Of a stretch of DNA of 21,378 nucleotides, positions 1-7,522 are shown in pieces. Under the pieces are notes generated by a model that was given only the letters and a program-made list of their open reading frames with translations, did no database searches and was not told the DNA's origin. The first letter of the stretch is position 1. Each line of letters begins with the position of its first letter. The position numbers were made by a program, and so were the translations under genes. The stretch is from an uncultured Opitutia bacterium (lineage in GTDB: Bacteria > Verrucomicrobiota > Verrucomicrobiia > Opitutales > UBA953), in assembly GCA_903924185.1 (NCBI GenBank), contig CAIYAN010000104.1, positions 1-21,378 of the forward strand. The letters run 5' to 3'.

Positions 1-507
1 GCGCACGGTCTTGCTGAAATGGTCGTTGAACCAGGTATTCCCCTTGGCGACCTCATCCAGCGCCTTCCGTAGGTCGGAGAGCGGCGAATTCTTGTTCACG
101 AACCCGTGGACGCCTTCTTGGATAAGCCCACGCACGACTTGGGGCTCCTGCTTGGCGGAGAAGACCAAAATACGCATCTTCGGGAGATTGCGGCCGATGC
201 GGCGGAGGACCTCAATGCCGCTCAGTCCCGGCATCATGACGTCGAGGATCAAGATATCTGGTCGCAGCTTAAGGACCATGTCTAGGCCCAGGTTGCCATC
301 CGCCGCCGTTCCGAGGATGCGGTAGGTGCCACGGGTCTCGAGCATCTCGGTCGTCAATTCACGGATAGCGGTTTGGTCTTCGACGATCACAACTGTCTTG
401 CGCCCGTCGGGCGGCGGCAGGGGGATAGGGCGGAGGGTCGGGCGCGGTACAACATGCGTAGTCGGCACGGTTGGAATCTGCAGGTTTTTCTTGGGTGAGG
501 TCTTCAT
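1..507 (-). CDS. Response regulator, receiver domain (C-terminus beyond window)
   Basis: This is a two-component response regulator, read from the start at 507 to the left edge (169 codons, no stop). Residues 1-36 form a proline-rich, low-complexity N-terminal extension that is unusual for the family. A CheY-like receiver domain follows from about residue 37. It has the acidic pair E43-D44 after the first strand (VVIVEDQ), the phospho-acceptor D89 in LILDVMMPGLSG, S117 in LVFSAKQ, and the conserved lysine K139 in GFVNKNS. The end of the visible part (WFNDHFSKTVR) is the linker that in NarL/FixJ-type regulators leads into a LuxR-type helix-turn-helix, so a DNA-binding output is likely but not visible. 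It is divergent from the Verru_Chthon A-like gene with a 72-bp gap. No Shine-Dalgarno lies at normal spacing; a perfect AAGGAG lies 20 nt upstream and points to a four-codon frame (see 504-533). The sensor kinase is not in the window. Confidence 0.93.
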   Translation of the reverse strand, partial: MKTSPKKNLQIPTVPTTHVVPRPTLRPIPLPPPDGRKTVVIVEDQTAIRELTTEMLETRGTYRILGTAADGNLGLDMVLKLRPDILILDVMMPGLSGIEVLRRIGRNLPKMRILVFSAKQEPQVVRGLIQEGVHGFVNKNSPLSDLRKALDEVAKGNTWFNDHFSKTVR

Positions 508-533
508 ACGATAGGCACAAAGGGGGTCTCCTT
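504..533 (-). promoter_or_regulatory. Shine-Dalgarno plus four-codon leader frame at the response regulator start
   Basis: On the minus strand AAGGAG (533-528) is followed after 9 nt by GTG at 518. That frame reads GTG CCT ATC GTA TGA and stops at 504. Its stop overlaps the regulator's ATG (507-505) as ATGA. The regulator has no other in-frame start codon near this Shine-Dalgarno. The arrangement is what translational coupling through a minimal leader peptide would look like, but chance is possible. Confidence 0.35.
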
Positions 534-579
534 GATTGTGAAATAATCCGCAAACGAAAGAGTGTAGGCTTTGTCTACT

Positions 580-3150
580 ATGAAAACACGTGATGGGTTT
601 ACCCTATTGATAAGTTTATTGACCATGGCCGCAGCGATGCTAACCGCGCTGACGTTGGCGTCCTTCTTGATTGTTTCGGCCCGTGAGTCTGGGCATGCGG
701 AGCGCCGGGCACAGTTGCGGGCCGCAGCGTTCGTGGGCGCGCAGACGGCGCTCGGCGAGCTCTCTTCAGCGATAGGCCGCGATGTGGGCTTCACTTATGT
801 GGACGCGACGGGCGTCGTGACTTTCGGCCGTGGGGATGAGCGTTTCCGCCTGCGTGAATTATTGATGGGGGAAACGTCGGGCGTGCGGGTCGCCGTCACG
901 GTAGAAGATTTATCGCAACGTTGGGATGAGCAAGCGGCCGCCGCGTCAACGCTGCGGGCTTCGCCGTGGATGCAGTCCCGCGTGGGGCGGCAGGCGTTGT
1001 CCGTGGGGCCGTTGGGTGTTCCGCCCACCGCCGCGACGGCTCTTGCTTTAGACCTAGGCGACGAGGGGTTCTATTACGCATCGGTGGGTCGCAGCCCCGC
1101 CGCTGGGGCGGGTTGGGGTTCATTTGGTTTGCTGACGGATGCGACGAGGGGAGGGTGGCGGCGCAACCTGTCAGACCCCGCGACCTTAGCTGGAGTCGTC
1201 GGCTGGGGGCTGGCACCGCGCTTGTTGGTGCCCGAGGCAGCCTTTGCGGCGAATCCCGCCAAAGGCTTGGCCCCTTCGACGCTCGAATCACCGCCCTACG
1301 CGCTGACGCACGCCCCCGTCCTTGTAGATTTCAGTTTGAGTCTGGGTTGCTTTAACTCCCGTTCGGACGGTCGGCATCGGGTGCGTTTTCATGGGTCGGG
1401 TCGTTGGTGGAATCCTTCGGCGGCGCCTTTGCTCGCGGATACGAATCACAATCTATACCTGATTGAGATCGAAGGGGCGCCCGAGGTGGAGGTGCGTAAC
1501 GTCACTTCGGGGGCGCAGTTCACTGCTGATCTCGATGATAGCATTCAGGCGGACTTTGGTATCTTTTCTCAGGGGCCCCGTGAACAGGGCCTTTGGCTCT
1601 GGGGGCAAGTCGCCGATGCCCAGGCCTATGGCATGACGCGCCGCGGGTTATTGCCAGGTGAGGTCTATGGCTTCGTCACGCCCGATCCGGGCCTGCAACC
1701 GCAGGGCCTCTCGCGGATTCTGACGAAGACGACGTGGCGGCTGGACGAGACCCCGCATGCCGTGAATTGGAAACGTCCGTCCCCCGAAGTCTTCACGCCT
1801 TCCGATCGAATCGAAATTGCCGTGCGCTTTCGTAGTCCGATGACGCTGAAGCTTCGCCCCGCCAACGGGCTGGCGCCTATCGACCAAGCAATTCGCGACT
1901 ACCCATCGCCACCGCAGGTCGTGATCGCCAACGTGTCCTTTCCTGATTTTCTGATTGAGACTACGGGGGCAGATTATTCCCGCGAGGATAGTGCGGGCTA
2001 CACGATTGCGGAGCGGCGGGCTTGCCTGCGGGTGAAACTACGGGAGCGGCCGGCGGCGGCTTGGTTAGCCGGGGCCCGTGGTGGGCCGCTCCTGAAAACG
2101 GCTTGGGATTTAGCCGATCCCGCCGACTTCGCCGAGTGGGAGGTGCTGCACCCGCTCTTGGCGGTCTTCGAGGCGCAGGAAGGGCCGACGACCCCCAGTG
2201 AGTCGATGCTCTGGGATAAGTATACTAATGCCCATGTCGGGAATGAAGCCGGAGCTTTTGCCCGCATCCTAGTCAGGGATATTCCCGCCTCTCCGCTCAG
2301 TTCCGTGGCGGGCTTGCAGGCCTTGGTGCCAGAGGATAACCGAGACTGGAAATTTTGGTTGGAGGCCGCCTTCGTGGCCGCTCCGAGTGTTACGCCCCGG
2401 CCCGCCGCTGCGTCGGATAACCCCCGGCTCGTGGCGTTTGACGCGCGGGAAGTCCTCAAGCGTGCGGACCTGCTCTCGCCTGAGGCCGCCGATCGCTTAA
2501 CCCTGGCCGGAGCTTTTAACGTCAACTCCCGGGACGTGGATGCGTGGGAGCGCTTACTGACGTCCGCGGCATCCACTTGGTCGTCAGACGCTGGCGGCCC
2601 TTGGGGAGTAGGCTCATTAACGGGTGCGTGGTGGGCGACTTTGCCCACCGGGGCGCAGTTGGCTCCCTTCGGTTCGCCCGTTCCGGTGAACCTCACGGAT
2701 GAGGAGTTGGCGGCCTTAGCGCCCGAAGCCTTGCAGCCCGCCGCGGCCCAGCAGGGTATCCGGCAGCTACCACCCGCCGTCAGTCGCCGCTGGGCGGAGG
2801 CGATTGTGGCGAGTCAGCCGACCCATGGCTGGCCCTATCCCTCGCTCGAGGCTTGGGCGCGATCGGGTCTCATGGAGAAGTCGATTAACACTGCGGCCGT
2901 GAATCAATTCCTCGGTGTCGAGCTGGTCGATAGTCCCGCGGACTTACGGGCGGGGCATTTCTTCCGAGCCTACGCGCCGTTACTGACCGTGCGTGGGGAT
3001 ACTTTTGTTATTCGGTCGCGGGCGGTCAGCGCCTTGGGGGATGCGGCGATCGAAGTCGAATGGACCGTGCAACGGGTCCCCGAAGCGCAGGCCATTTCGG
3101 CTTTGGGGCGACACTTTCGGGTAATTCGTGCCCGGATTCGTAACGGATGA
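580..3150 (+). CDS. Verru_Chthon cassette protein A-like pseudopilin-anchored protein
   Basis: This 856-residue protein has a type IV prepilin-like N-terminus. MKTRDG is followed by FTLLIS and a hydrophobic helix (residues 7-33), so cleavage after G6 by a prepilin peptidase is expected. The usual glutamate at mature position 5 is isoleucine. After the helix comes ARESGHAERRAQLRAAAFVGAQTALGEL, matching the family's conserved segment ending in LALGEL. Other family hallmarks are FNVNSRDVDAWERLL (about residues 646-660) and a C-terminal LTVRGDTFVIRSRA (about 801-814). These fit TIGR02600-type Verru_Chthon cassette protein A, proposed from gene neighbourhoods to act with pseudopilins B-D in an exopolysaccharide-associated secretion system. 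B, C and D are absent within this window to the right; the left side is a regulator. The ATG at 580 was chosen over a TTG at 571 because it puts the prepilin motif at the very N-terminus. Molecular function is unknown. Confidence 0.82.
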   Translation: MKTRDGFTLLISLLTMAAAMLTALTLASFLIVSARESGHAERRAQLRAAAFVGAQTALGELSSAIGRDVGFTYVDATGVVTFGRGDERFRLRELLMGETSGVRVAVTVEDLSQRWDEQAAAASTLRASPWMQSRVGRQALSVGPLGVPPTAATALALDLGDEGFYYASVGRSPAAGAGWGSFGLLTDATRGGWRRNLSDPATLAGVVGWGLAPRLLVPEAAFAANPAKGLAPSTLESPPYALTHAPVLVDFSLSLGCFNSRSDGRHRVRFHGSGRWWNPSAAPLLADTNHNLYLIEIEGAPEVEVRNVTSGAQFTADLDDSIQADFGIFSQGPREQGLWLWGQVADAQAYGMTRRGLLPGEVYGFVTPDPGLQPQGLSRILTKTTWRLDETPHAVNWKRPSPEVFTPSDRIEIAVRFRSPMTLKLRPANGLAPIDQAIRDYPSPPQVVIANVSFPDFLIETTGADYSREDSAGYTIAERRACLRVKLRERPAAAWLAGARGGPLLKTAWDLADPADFAEWEVLHPLLAVFEAQEGPTTPSESMLWDKYTNAHVGNEAGAFARILVRDIPASPLSSVAGLQALVPEDNRDWKFWLEAAFVAAPSVTPRPAAASDNPRLVAFDAREVLKRADLLSPEAADRLTLAGAFNVNSRDVDAWERLLTSAASTWSSDAGGPWGVGSLTGAWWATLPTGAQLAPFGSPVPVNLTDEELAALAPEALQPAAAQQGIRQLPPAVSRRWAEAIVASQPTHGWPYPSLEAWARSGLMEKSINTAAVNQFLGVELVDSPADLRAGHFFRAYAPLLTVRGDTFVIRSRAVSALGDAAIEVEWTVQRVPEAQAISALGRHFRVIRARIRNG

Positions 3151-3164
3151 ACTCGGGCGTGGGC

Positions 3165-3191
3165 TTGACTGTAACGGAAAAGGGCTAAGAT
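3165..3191 (+). promoter_or_regulatory. Candidate promoter of the Bax inhibitor-1 family gene
   Basis: TTGACT (3165-3170) is a good -35 match. TAAGAT (3186-3191) is a 4/6 match to a -10 box, with a short 15-nt spacer. If used, transcription would start about 7 nt after the -10, at or next to the ATG at 3199, giving a leaderless or nearly leaderless mRNA. The -10 candidate lies inside the hairpin at 3182-3198, so a protein bound to that palindrome would block it. Confidence 0.35.
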
Positions 3192-3198
3192 TTAGCCC
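3182..3198. promoter_or_regulatory. Perfect 7-bp inverted repeat directly before a start codon
   Basis: GGGCTAA and TTAGCCC are perfect reverse complements separated by GAT. The right arm ends one base before the ATG at 3199. It could be a DNA operator overlapping the -10 box, or, if transcription starts further upstream, an RNA hairpin that affects initiation. It is not a terminator, because no T-run follows. Confidence 0.6.
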
Positions 3199-3939
3199 AT
3201 GCACGAAAATAACCCGTTCATCGTCGACGCCGCTCCCGTGGAAGAGCGCGTTAGTTTCTACCGCCGTACTTACCTGCACGTGGCGGGAGCCTTGCTGGGC
3301 TTTGCTGCGCTGTTGGCGTTCTTCTTCGCTGGCTTCGACCAGCGTACCGGGATCGCCTTTACCTTAGCGTCCAGCCTCTTCGGCTTGATGAATTCTCTGG
3401 GTTCATGGAGTTGGCTACTCGTCATGGTCGCCTTCTGGGGTGGCACCATGGTTGCCCAAGGCTTGGCTTCGAACCGTGCCTCCGTGGCCTCCCAGTATTC
3501 TGGCCTGGGTCTCTATGTGCTTCTGCAGGCCCTCATGTTCATTCCGCTCTTAGCTATCGTGCATATTCAGACTGGCGGCCAGATGGCACAAATTTTGGTC
3601 CCGGCCTGTTCTCTCACGGGTGCCTTGGTCGTAGGCCTCACCTTGTCGGTCTTCATGACCAGCGCGGACTTCTCCTTCCTCCGTACGATCATCGTCATCG
3701 GGTCGGTCGTCGCCCTCGGCTTGGTCTTGCTCTCGGCCTTCGGCCTCTTTGCCCTCGGGACGTGGTTCGCTTTGGCGATGATTCTGCTCATGGCCACCGC
3801 CATTCTTTACCAGACCTGGGTGATTAAGACGCAGCTCACGACCGGCGACTATATCATCGCTGCGTTCATGCTCTTCTCGTCGATCGTCACGCTCCTCTGG
3901 TACGTGATCTCGTTCTTCCTCGGTCGTCGTAGCGATTAA
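3199..3939 (+). CDS. Bax inhibitor-1/YccA family membrane protein
   Basis: This 246-residue protein is almost entirely hydrophobic after a 28-residue cytoplasmic N-terminus. About seven membrane segments can be drawn, starting at residues 29-45, 51-68, 70-88, 99-121 and continuing to 226-242, and the chain ends with a short basic/acidic tail (GRRSD). Family features include the early FYRRTYLHVAGA segment, the central GLTLSVFMTSADFSFLR, and the late QTWVIKTQLTTGDYIIAA followed by a last helix. This pattern matches bacterial Bax inhibitor-1/YccA (TMBIM) proteins. Bacterial members are linked to calcium/proton leak and, for YccA, to protection of SecY from FtsH. Which role applies here is not visible. 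It appears to be a single-gene unit, with the palindrome at 3182-3198 before the ATG and a strong terminator after it. Confidence 0.88.
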   Translation: MHENNPFIVDAAPVEERVSFYRRTYLHVAGALLGFAALLAFFFAGFDQRTGIAFTLASSLFGLMNSLGSWSWLLVMVAFWGGTMVAQGLASNRASVASQYSGLGLYVLLQALMFIPLLAIVHIQTGGQMAQILVPACSLTGALVVGLTLSVFMTSADFSFLRTIIVIGSVVALGLVLLSAFGLFALGTWFALAMILLMATAILYQTWVIKTQLTTGDYIIAAFMLFSSIVTLLWYVISFFLGRRSD

Positions 3940-3960
3940 GCACTAAGCATCGCTCACATA

Positions 3961-3996
3961 AAAAGGCCCCGTGGAGTATCCTCCGCGGGGCCTTTT
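3961..3996. terminator. Bidirectional intrinsic terminator
   Basis: The arms aaaaggccccgtggag (3961-3976) and ctccgcggggcctttt (3981-3996) form a 16-bp stem with one G-U pair and a 4-nt loop. The outer A and T runs give a U-tract on either strand. It lies between two convergent genes, 22 nt after the Bax inhibitor-1 family stop and 17 nt after the beta-helix gene stop, so it can end both transcripts. Confidence 0.93.
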
Positions 3997-4013
3997 CGTT
4001 GGTGGATGTCGCC

Positions 4014-6713
4014 TTAGCGGTTGGGGTCCGTCGTGGTCAGGGTGAGTTGATCGAGGAAGAAGGCGGACGGCTCGTTGGCGTTACTGATGAAGCCAATCCA
4101 GTTGACCGTGCGTAGTTCTTTGCTGCGGAAGGGTAGGTCGGTAAAGGCCTTCGTGGCGCCGCCCGTGGGCGTGACTTTCAAAGTCCAGGTACTCGTGGCA
4201 GCAGCGCCAATCGTCGCAACGACTTCATAGTGTACCCACTGATTCGAAGGGATATCCATGAGCGGTCCCGTCGGCCCGACGAGCTTCCCGTCCTTCAGGG
4301 TGAAGGTGGGCCCGGCGTGATAAGGGGAGGCTTGGTCGCGCCATTCGTGGACGAAGTACGCCTTCGGTTCGAGCCACACGTCGAAGCTACACGTCGTCAC
4401 GCCGGTGGCATGGTTCGGCGACACCGTGAGCATGGGGAAGTAATGCGCGGGTAGGTTGGCGGCATCGGTGAACTTCAAGCTCTGCAGTCCATCGCTGCTA
4501 TGTTCTTTCGAGAAAGATAGGCTGTCGCCCTTACCGCTAATTGAACCCTTGGTGAAGCTCGTCGGGGCTTTGGGGTTACGGAGGGGGCCCTCGAAACTCG
4601 TAACGAAGGCTATGGCCGGCGGGGCAGGCTGTTCGGGGCGGGCTGTTTCCGCCGTGCGGATAAACGTGCGGGCCAGCGTCTTCCAAGCCTCGTCGCCGGT
4701 CACGCCCATGACGCTCGTGTCGATGGGCTTGAAGCCGAGGGCGAGGGCGGGTGAATCCGAGCGAAGGCTGAAGTCGCGTTTGGCGGCATCTATGAAGAGC
4801 GGATCGGCAATGACTGAGCCGACATCTTGTCCGGTCTTTTGCCAGTCTGCCAGGGTCAGCTTCTTGGCGGTGAACGTCACCGGACGGCCGGAGTAGTCCC
4901 AGTAGAGGTTGCCCTGAAGCAAGTAATTGGCTGTCGTGCCCGTCCAGACGCCGCCGAGGGTGTCGCCGCGTTCAAAGACCACGAGGTTCTGTGCGAACGT
5001 GAAGGAGCGATGCTCTTCGGCACGGCTGCGCTTGAATTGATAGAGGTCGGCGAAGGCGAAGATATTATTTCGAACCACATTGTCTTTGCCGTAGTGCTGG
5101 TGGTAGCCGCCGTCGGTTGTGTCGTGGCACACGTTGCCTTCCATGGTGATGCCAGTGCTACCTTCGTCATTGTAGAGCCCCCAGCCACCGTAGCTGAAGC
5201 AACGGACGTGGTGGATATGGTTGTGGCTGATCGAGGTCCCTTCCGAAGGCCCCAGCGTGTAGACCCCGCCCATATCACTCAGCACTCCTTTGCCGAGGTG
5301 GTGAAGGTGGTTGTATTCGATGCGGTTCCGCTTGGCGGAACTGGGGGCGTAGCCCCAGCGCCAACCGACGGAGATGGCGGAATAGAACAGGTCGGAAACC
5401 TCGTTGTGCGTGACCACGTTGTCCGAGGCGAAGCCAATCCAAATGCCGACGGCGCAAGGGTAGATGTGGCCGCCGTCGCGGAGGATGCAGTTATGGATGG
5501 TGTTATGGGAAACCAAGTCGGCGGGGCTCGTCGGCTCCGCTAAGTTCCCGATGCGGATGGCGCCAGCGCCCATGTCGGTGATGAGGCAACGCTCGACGCG
5601 GACCTGGTTGCAGCCCTTGCGGAGCGACACGCCATAGCTCCCAAAATGGGCGAACTCGCAGTCGAAGAATGTCACCGACTGAGCGTGATCGAGCGTGACG
5701 ACTCCATCCACGGTGGAGACTGCGGCTTGGTTGGGGTTAAAGAGGTCGGTATTCTCGACGCCCTTGGCGTGACGGAATTTCAGGCCCTGAAAGCGCAAGT
5801 GGCTCACGGGGCGCTGCGGTTCGCCGACGAAGCTTAGGAACTTCGTCGTCACCGGAATGACCGCGATAGTTTGCCCAGGCTTTTCGCCGGCGCGGGGGTG
5901 GTAGGTCAGTTGGCCGGCGCGGTCGAGGAACCACTCCCCAGGGGCGTCCAGGAAAGCGGGTAGGTTCTCGAGGACGAAGCCCGTGTGATGATCGAGCGTA
6001 TTCCAAGGCTTGGTCGGCCCCCCGACCACGGTGATTGAGCCTTCGGTCACGTCGACAGATTCGATGCGCCGGCGGGTGTTATCCCACTTATGGTAAAAGT
6101 TGATGACGGCATCGGCAACCTCGGCGGCGCTGGCCTTTTGGAGCAGCGCAATATCGGCGGGGGCGAGGCGCACCTTCTGTCGAAATAGGCCAAGATCGAC
6201 GGGAGTTTCCTCTTCGAGTTGGCGGACGAAATGATAGCCCTCGTTGAAGGACTTCGCGCGTGGGGCGCGCTGCCCGCCGACCCAGAGCTGTTGGGCCCGG
6301 CCGATCGTGAGTGGGGCCTTAGTGGTCCAGTGGCCATTGGCGGCCACGGTAAAGGCCGGTAGGGGCTGTCCGCCGTCGAGGATAACCTCGGCCCCGGTCG
6401 CGGCTTGATAAGTGATGAGTGCCTTCGCTTCCCCCGAGTCTTCGCCGGTGAAGCGGATTTCTTCGGTGAGACGGTAGGTGCCCGCCGCGAGCGTCACCTG
6501 AATGGGCTCTTGGAGCGGGCGTGGCAGTTTGCGGATGGCGCGGCGGGCGCCATTGAGGGTAGCGAATGGGCCGTCGGTGTGGGCGGTATTTGGTTGGGTC
6601 AGTTTGCCCGACCAGTCGTCGTTGCCGTTCTTGGCGACGTGCAGTTCGAGTGACCACGCAAGAGGGCAGGCGAGGCTAACGCAAATCCAGGCCGTGATGG
6701 CGGAAAGTCTCAT
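4014..6713 (-). CDS. Secreted right-handed beta-helix protein with C-terminal lectin-like domain, GH141-like
   Basis: This 899-residue exported protein has a signal peptide at residues 1-21 (hydrophobic core AITAWICVSLACPLAW). Residues 23-115 resemble the start of carbohydrate-active beta-helix proteins (LHVAKNGNDDWSGK, GPFATLNGARRAI, AGTYRL). The repeating helix runs roughly from 300 to 610, with ladder motifs such as LDHAQSVTFFDCEF, DNVVTHNEVSDL, NRIEYNHLHHLG, TSISHNHIHHV and NVVRNNIFAF. The conserved stretch GGWGLYNDEGSTGI then DGGYHQHYGK (508-543) is rich in acidic and histidine residues and is the probable active-site face. It resembles what I recall of glycoside hydrolase family 141. 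ADPLFIDAAKRDFSLRSDSPA (636-656) closes the helix. Residues 702-896 look like a concanavalin-type beta-sandwich, probably glycan binding. Substrate is unknown; a pectin or fucose-containing polymer is a guess. It lies 35 nt downstream of the methyltransferase gene. No Shine-Dalgarno precedes the ATG. Confidence 0.82.
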   Translation of the reverse strand: MRLSAITAWICVSLACPLAWSLELHVAKNGNDDWSGKLTQPNTAHTDGPFATLNGARRAIRKLPRPLQEPIQVTLAAGTYRLTEEIRFTGEDSGEAKALITYQAATGAEVILDGGQPLPAFTVAANGHWTTKAPLTIGRAQQLWVGGQRAPRAKSFNEGYHFVRQLEEETPVDLGLFRQKVRLAPADIALLQKASAAEVADAVINFYHKWDNTRRRIESVDVTEGSITVVGGPTKPWNTLDHHTGFVLENLPAFLDAPGEWFLDRAGQLTYHPRAGEKPGQTIAVIPVTTKFLSFVGEPQRPVSHLRFQGLKFRHAKGVENTDLFNPNQAAVSTVDGVVTLDHAQSVTFFDCEFAHFGSYGVSLRKGCNQVRVERCLITDMGAGAIRIGNLAEPTSPADLVSHNTIHNCILRDGGHIYPCAVGIWIGFASDNVVTHNEVSDLFYSAISVGWRWGYAPSSAKRNRIEYNHLHHLGKGVLSDMGGVYTLGPSEGTSISHNHIHHVRCFSYGGWGLYNDEGSTGITMEGNVCHDTTDGGYHQHYGKDNVVRNNIFAFADLYQFKRSRAEEHRSFTFAQNLVVFERGDTLGGVWTGTTANYLLQGNLYWDYSGRPVTFTAKKLTLADWQKTGQDVGSVIADPLFIDAAKRDFSLRSDSPALALGFKPIDTSVMGVTGDEAWKTLARTFIRTAETARPEQPAPPAIAFVTSFEGPLRNPKAPTSFTKGSISGKGDSLSFSKEHSSDGLQSLKFTDAANLPAHYFPMLTVSPNHATGVTTCSFDVWLEPKAYFVHEWRDQASPYHAGPTFTLKDGKLVGPTGPLMDIPSNQWVHYEVVATIGAAATSTWTLKVTPTGGATKAFTDLPFRSKELRTVNWIGFISNANEPSAFFLDQLTLTTTDPNR

Positions 6714-6748
6714 GGGAGCAGGACAATGCTTCGCCTAGGGTGGTTCCC

Positions 6749-7462
6749 TCAAACCCTTTCTGCCACGTAGAAGCGCGTTTCACCGGCGAAGGCCCGCACG
6801 GCGGCGTTCTCGACCGCCACTTCCGAGCGTAAAGGAGACTTCCGCACGCGGAAGCCGGCCGCTATCAGTTCTGCGTGCGTCTCCGCTTCGGTACTGCTGT
6901 GCATGAAGACTGGTGTCGAATCCGTCTCATGCCAGCGGTCACCAGGTTGGCAGCCGGGCAACGTCGGTTCCTTGGCCCAGAGCACGCGGTGTTCGCCGGC
7001 GGCCCGGTCGTTGGCTGTGAACAGAAAGACCCCGCCTGGTTTCAAGACGCGTCGGATTTCCGGTAACGCGCGATCACGGTCCGCTCGGCCGCGCATGCAC
7101 ATCAGTCCGTTAAAGGCGAAGATCACCCCGTCGAAGCTCTCATCGGCGTAGGGGAGGGCGCAGGCGTCGGCGACTTCGACGCGGTCGGCCCAAACGGGCT
7201 CAACCTCGCCCAGCACACCTTTCGCCATGTCGACCATCGTCGGGGAAAAGTCGGTGACCCTTAGCTCATGGTAGCCCAGTTGCAGTAGACCAAGTCCCAC
7301 GCGCCCCGCTCCACAGCCGAGTTCAAGGAGGCGGGCGTCTTTGACCCAAGCTTCCTCAATTAAGTATCGCTCCGAGGCCCAGAGCCCGACCTGCACCGCG
7401 GCCCGGGCATAGTGCAGGGCCGTGCCAGGGTGGCGCCAGTGAGCTTGGCGGTCGGTTTCCAT
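6749..7462 (-). CDS. Class I SAM-dependent methyltransferase (Methyltransf_11/25 type)
   Basis: This 237-residue soluble protein has a Rossmann-like methyltransferase core. Motif I is LLELGCGAGRVGLGLL (residues 45-60), the end of strand 2 is VTDFSPTMVDMA (69-80), the adenine region is VADACALPYADESFDGV (97-113), and the motif after it is LPEIRRVLKPGGVFLFT (133-149). These features are known to bind S-adenosylmethionine; the acceptor cannot be told from the sequence. The ATG at 7462 was chosen because the frame, although open upstream, would otherwise run into the divergent lipoprotein gene and because conserved sequence begins here. Upstream on the minus strand TTGCGT, 17 nt, TGTAGT forms a plausible promoter ending close to the ATG. 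The beta-helix gene follows after 35 nt, possibly in the same transcript, without an obvious functional link. Confidence 0.87.
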   Translation of the reverse strand: METDRQAHWRHPGTALHYARAAVQVGLWASERYLIEEAWVKDARLLELGCGAGRVGLGLLQLGYHELRVTDFSPTMVDMAKGVLGEVEPVWADRVEVADACALPYADESFDGVIFAFNGLMCMRGRADRDRALPEIRRVLKPGGVFLFTANDRAAGEHRVLWAKEPTLPGCQPGDRWHETDSTPVFMHSSTEAETHAELIAAGFRVRKSPLRSEVAVENAAVRAFAGETRFYVAERV

Positions 7463-7522
7463 GGCGTAGTCCCGACTACAAGCGGAACTTGCCTTGGACG
7501 CAACAGCGGGAACACTGCCGCC
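7463..7522. promoter_or_regulatory. 60-bp divergent intergenic region with candidate promoters
   Basis: This gap separates divergent starts at 7462 and 7523. On the minus strand TTGCGT, a 17-nt spacer and TGTAGT give a fair sigma-70-like promoter. On the plus strand TTGCCT (7489-7494) and AACACT (7511-7516) give a weak one. Both place transcription starts within a few nucleotides of the start codons. A short inverted repeat, GTAGT-cccg-ACTAC (7466-7479), sits next to the methyltransferase start. Confidence 0.35.

Noticed and set aside
571..579. TTG start three codons upstream of the Verru_Chthon A-like ATG
   Set aside because: ATG at 580 gives the standard short leader before the prepilin cleavage site and is a stronger start codon.
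4827..5543. 238-codon plus-strand frame opposite the beta-helix gene
   Set aside because: Val/Ala/Gly-rich translation typical of a shadow frame; the opposite strand carries the conserved ladder motifs.
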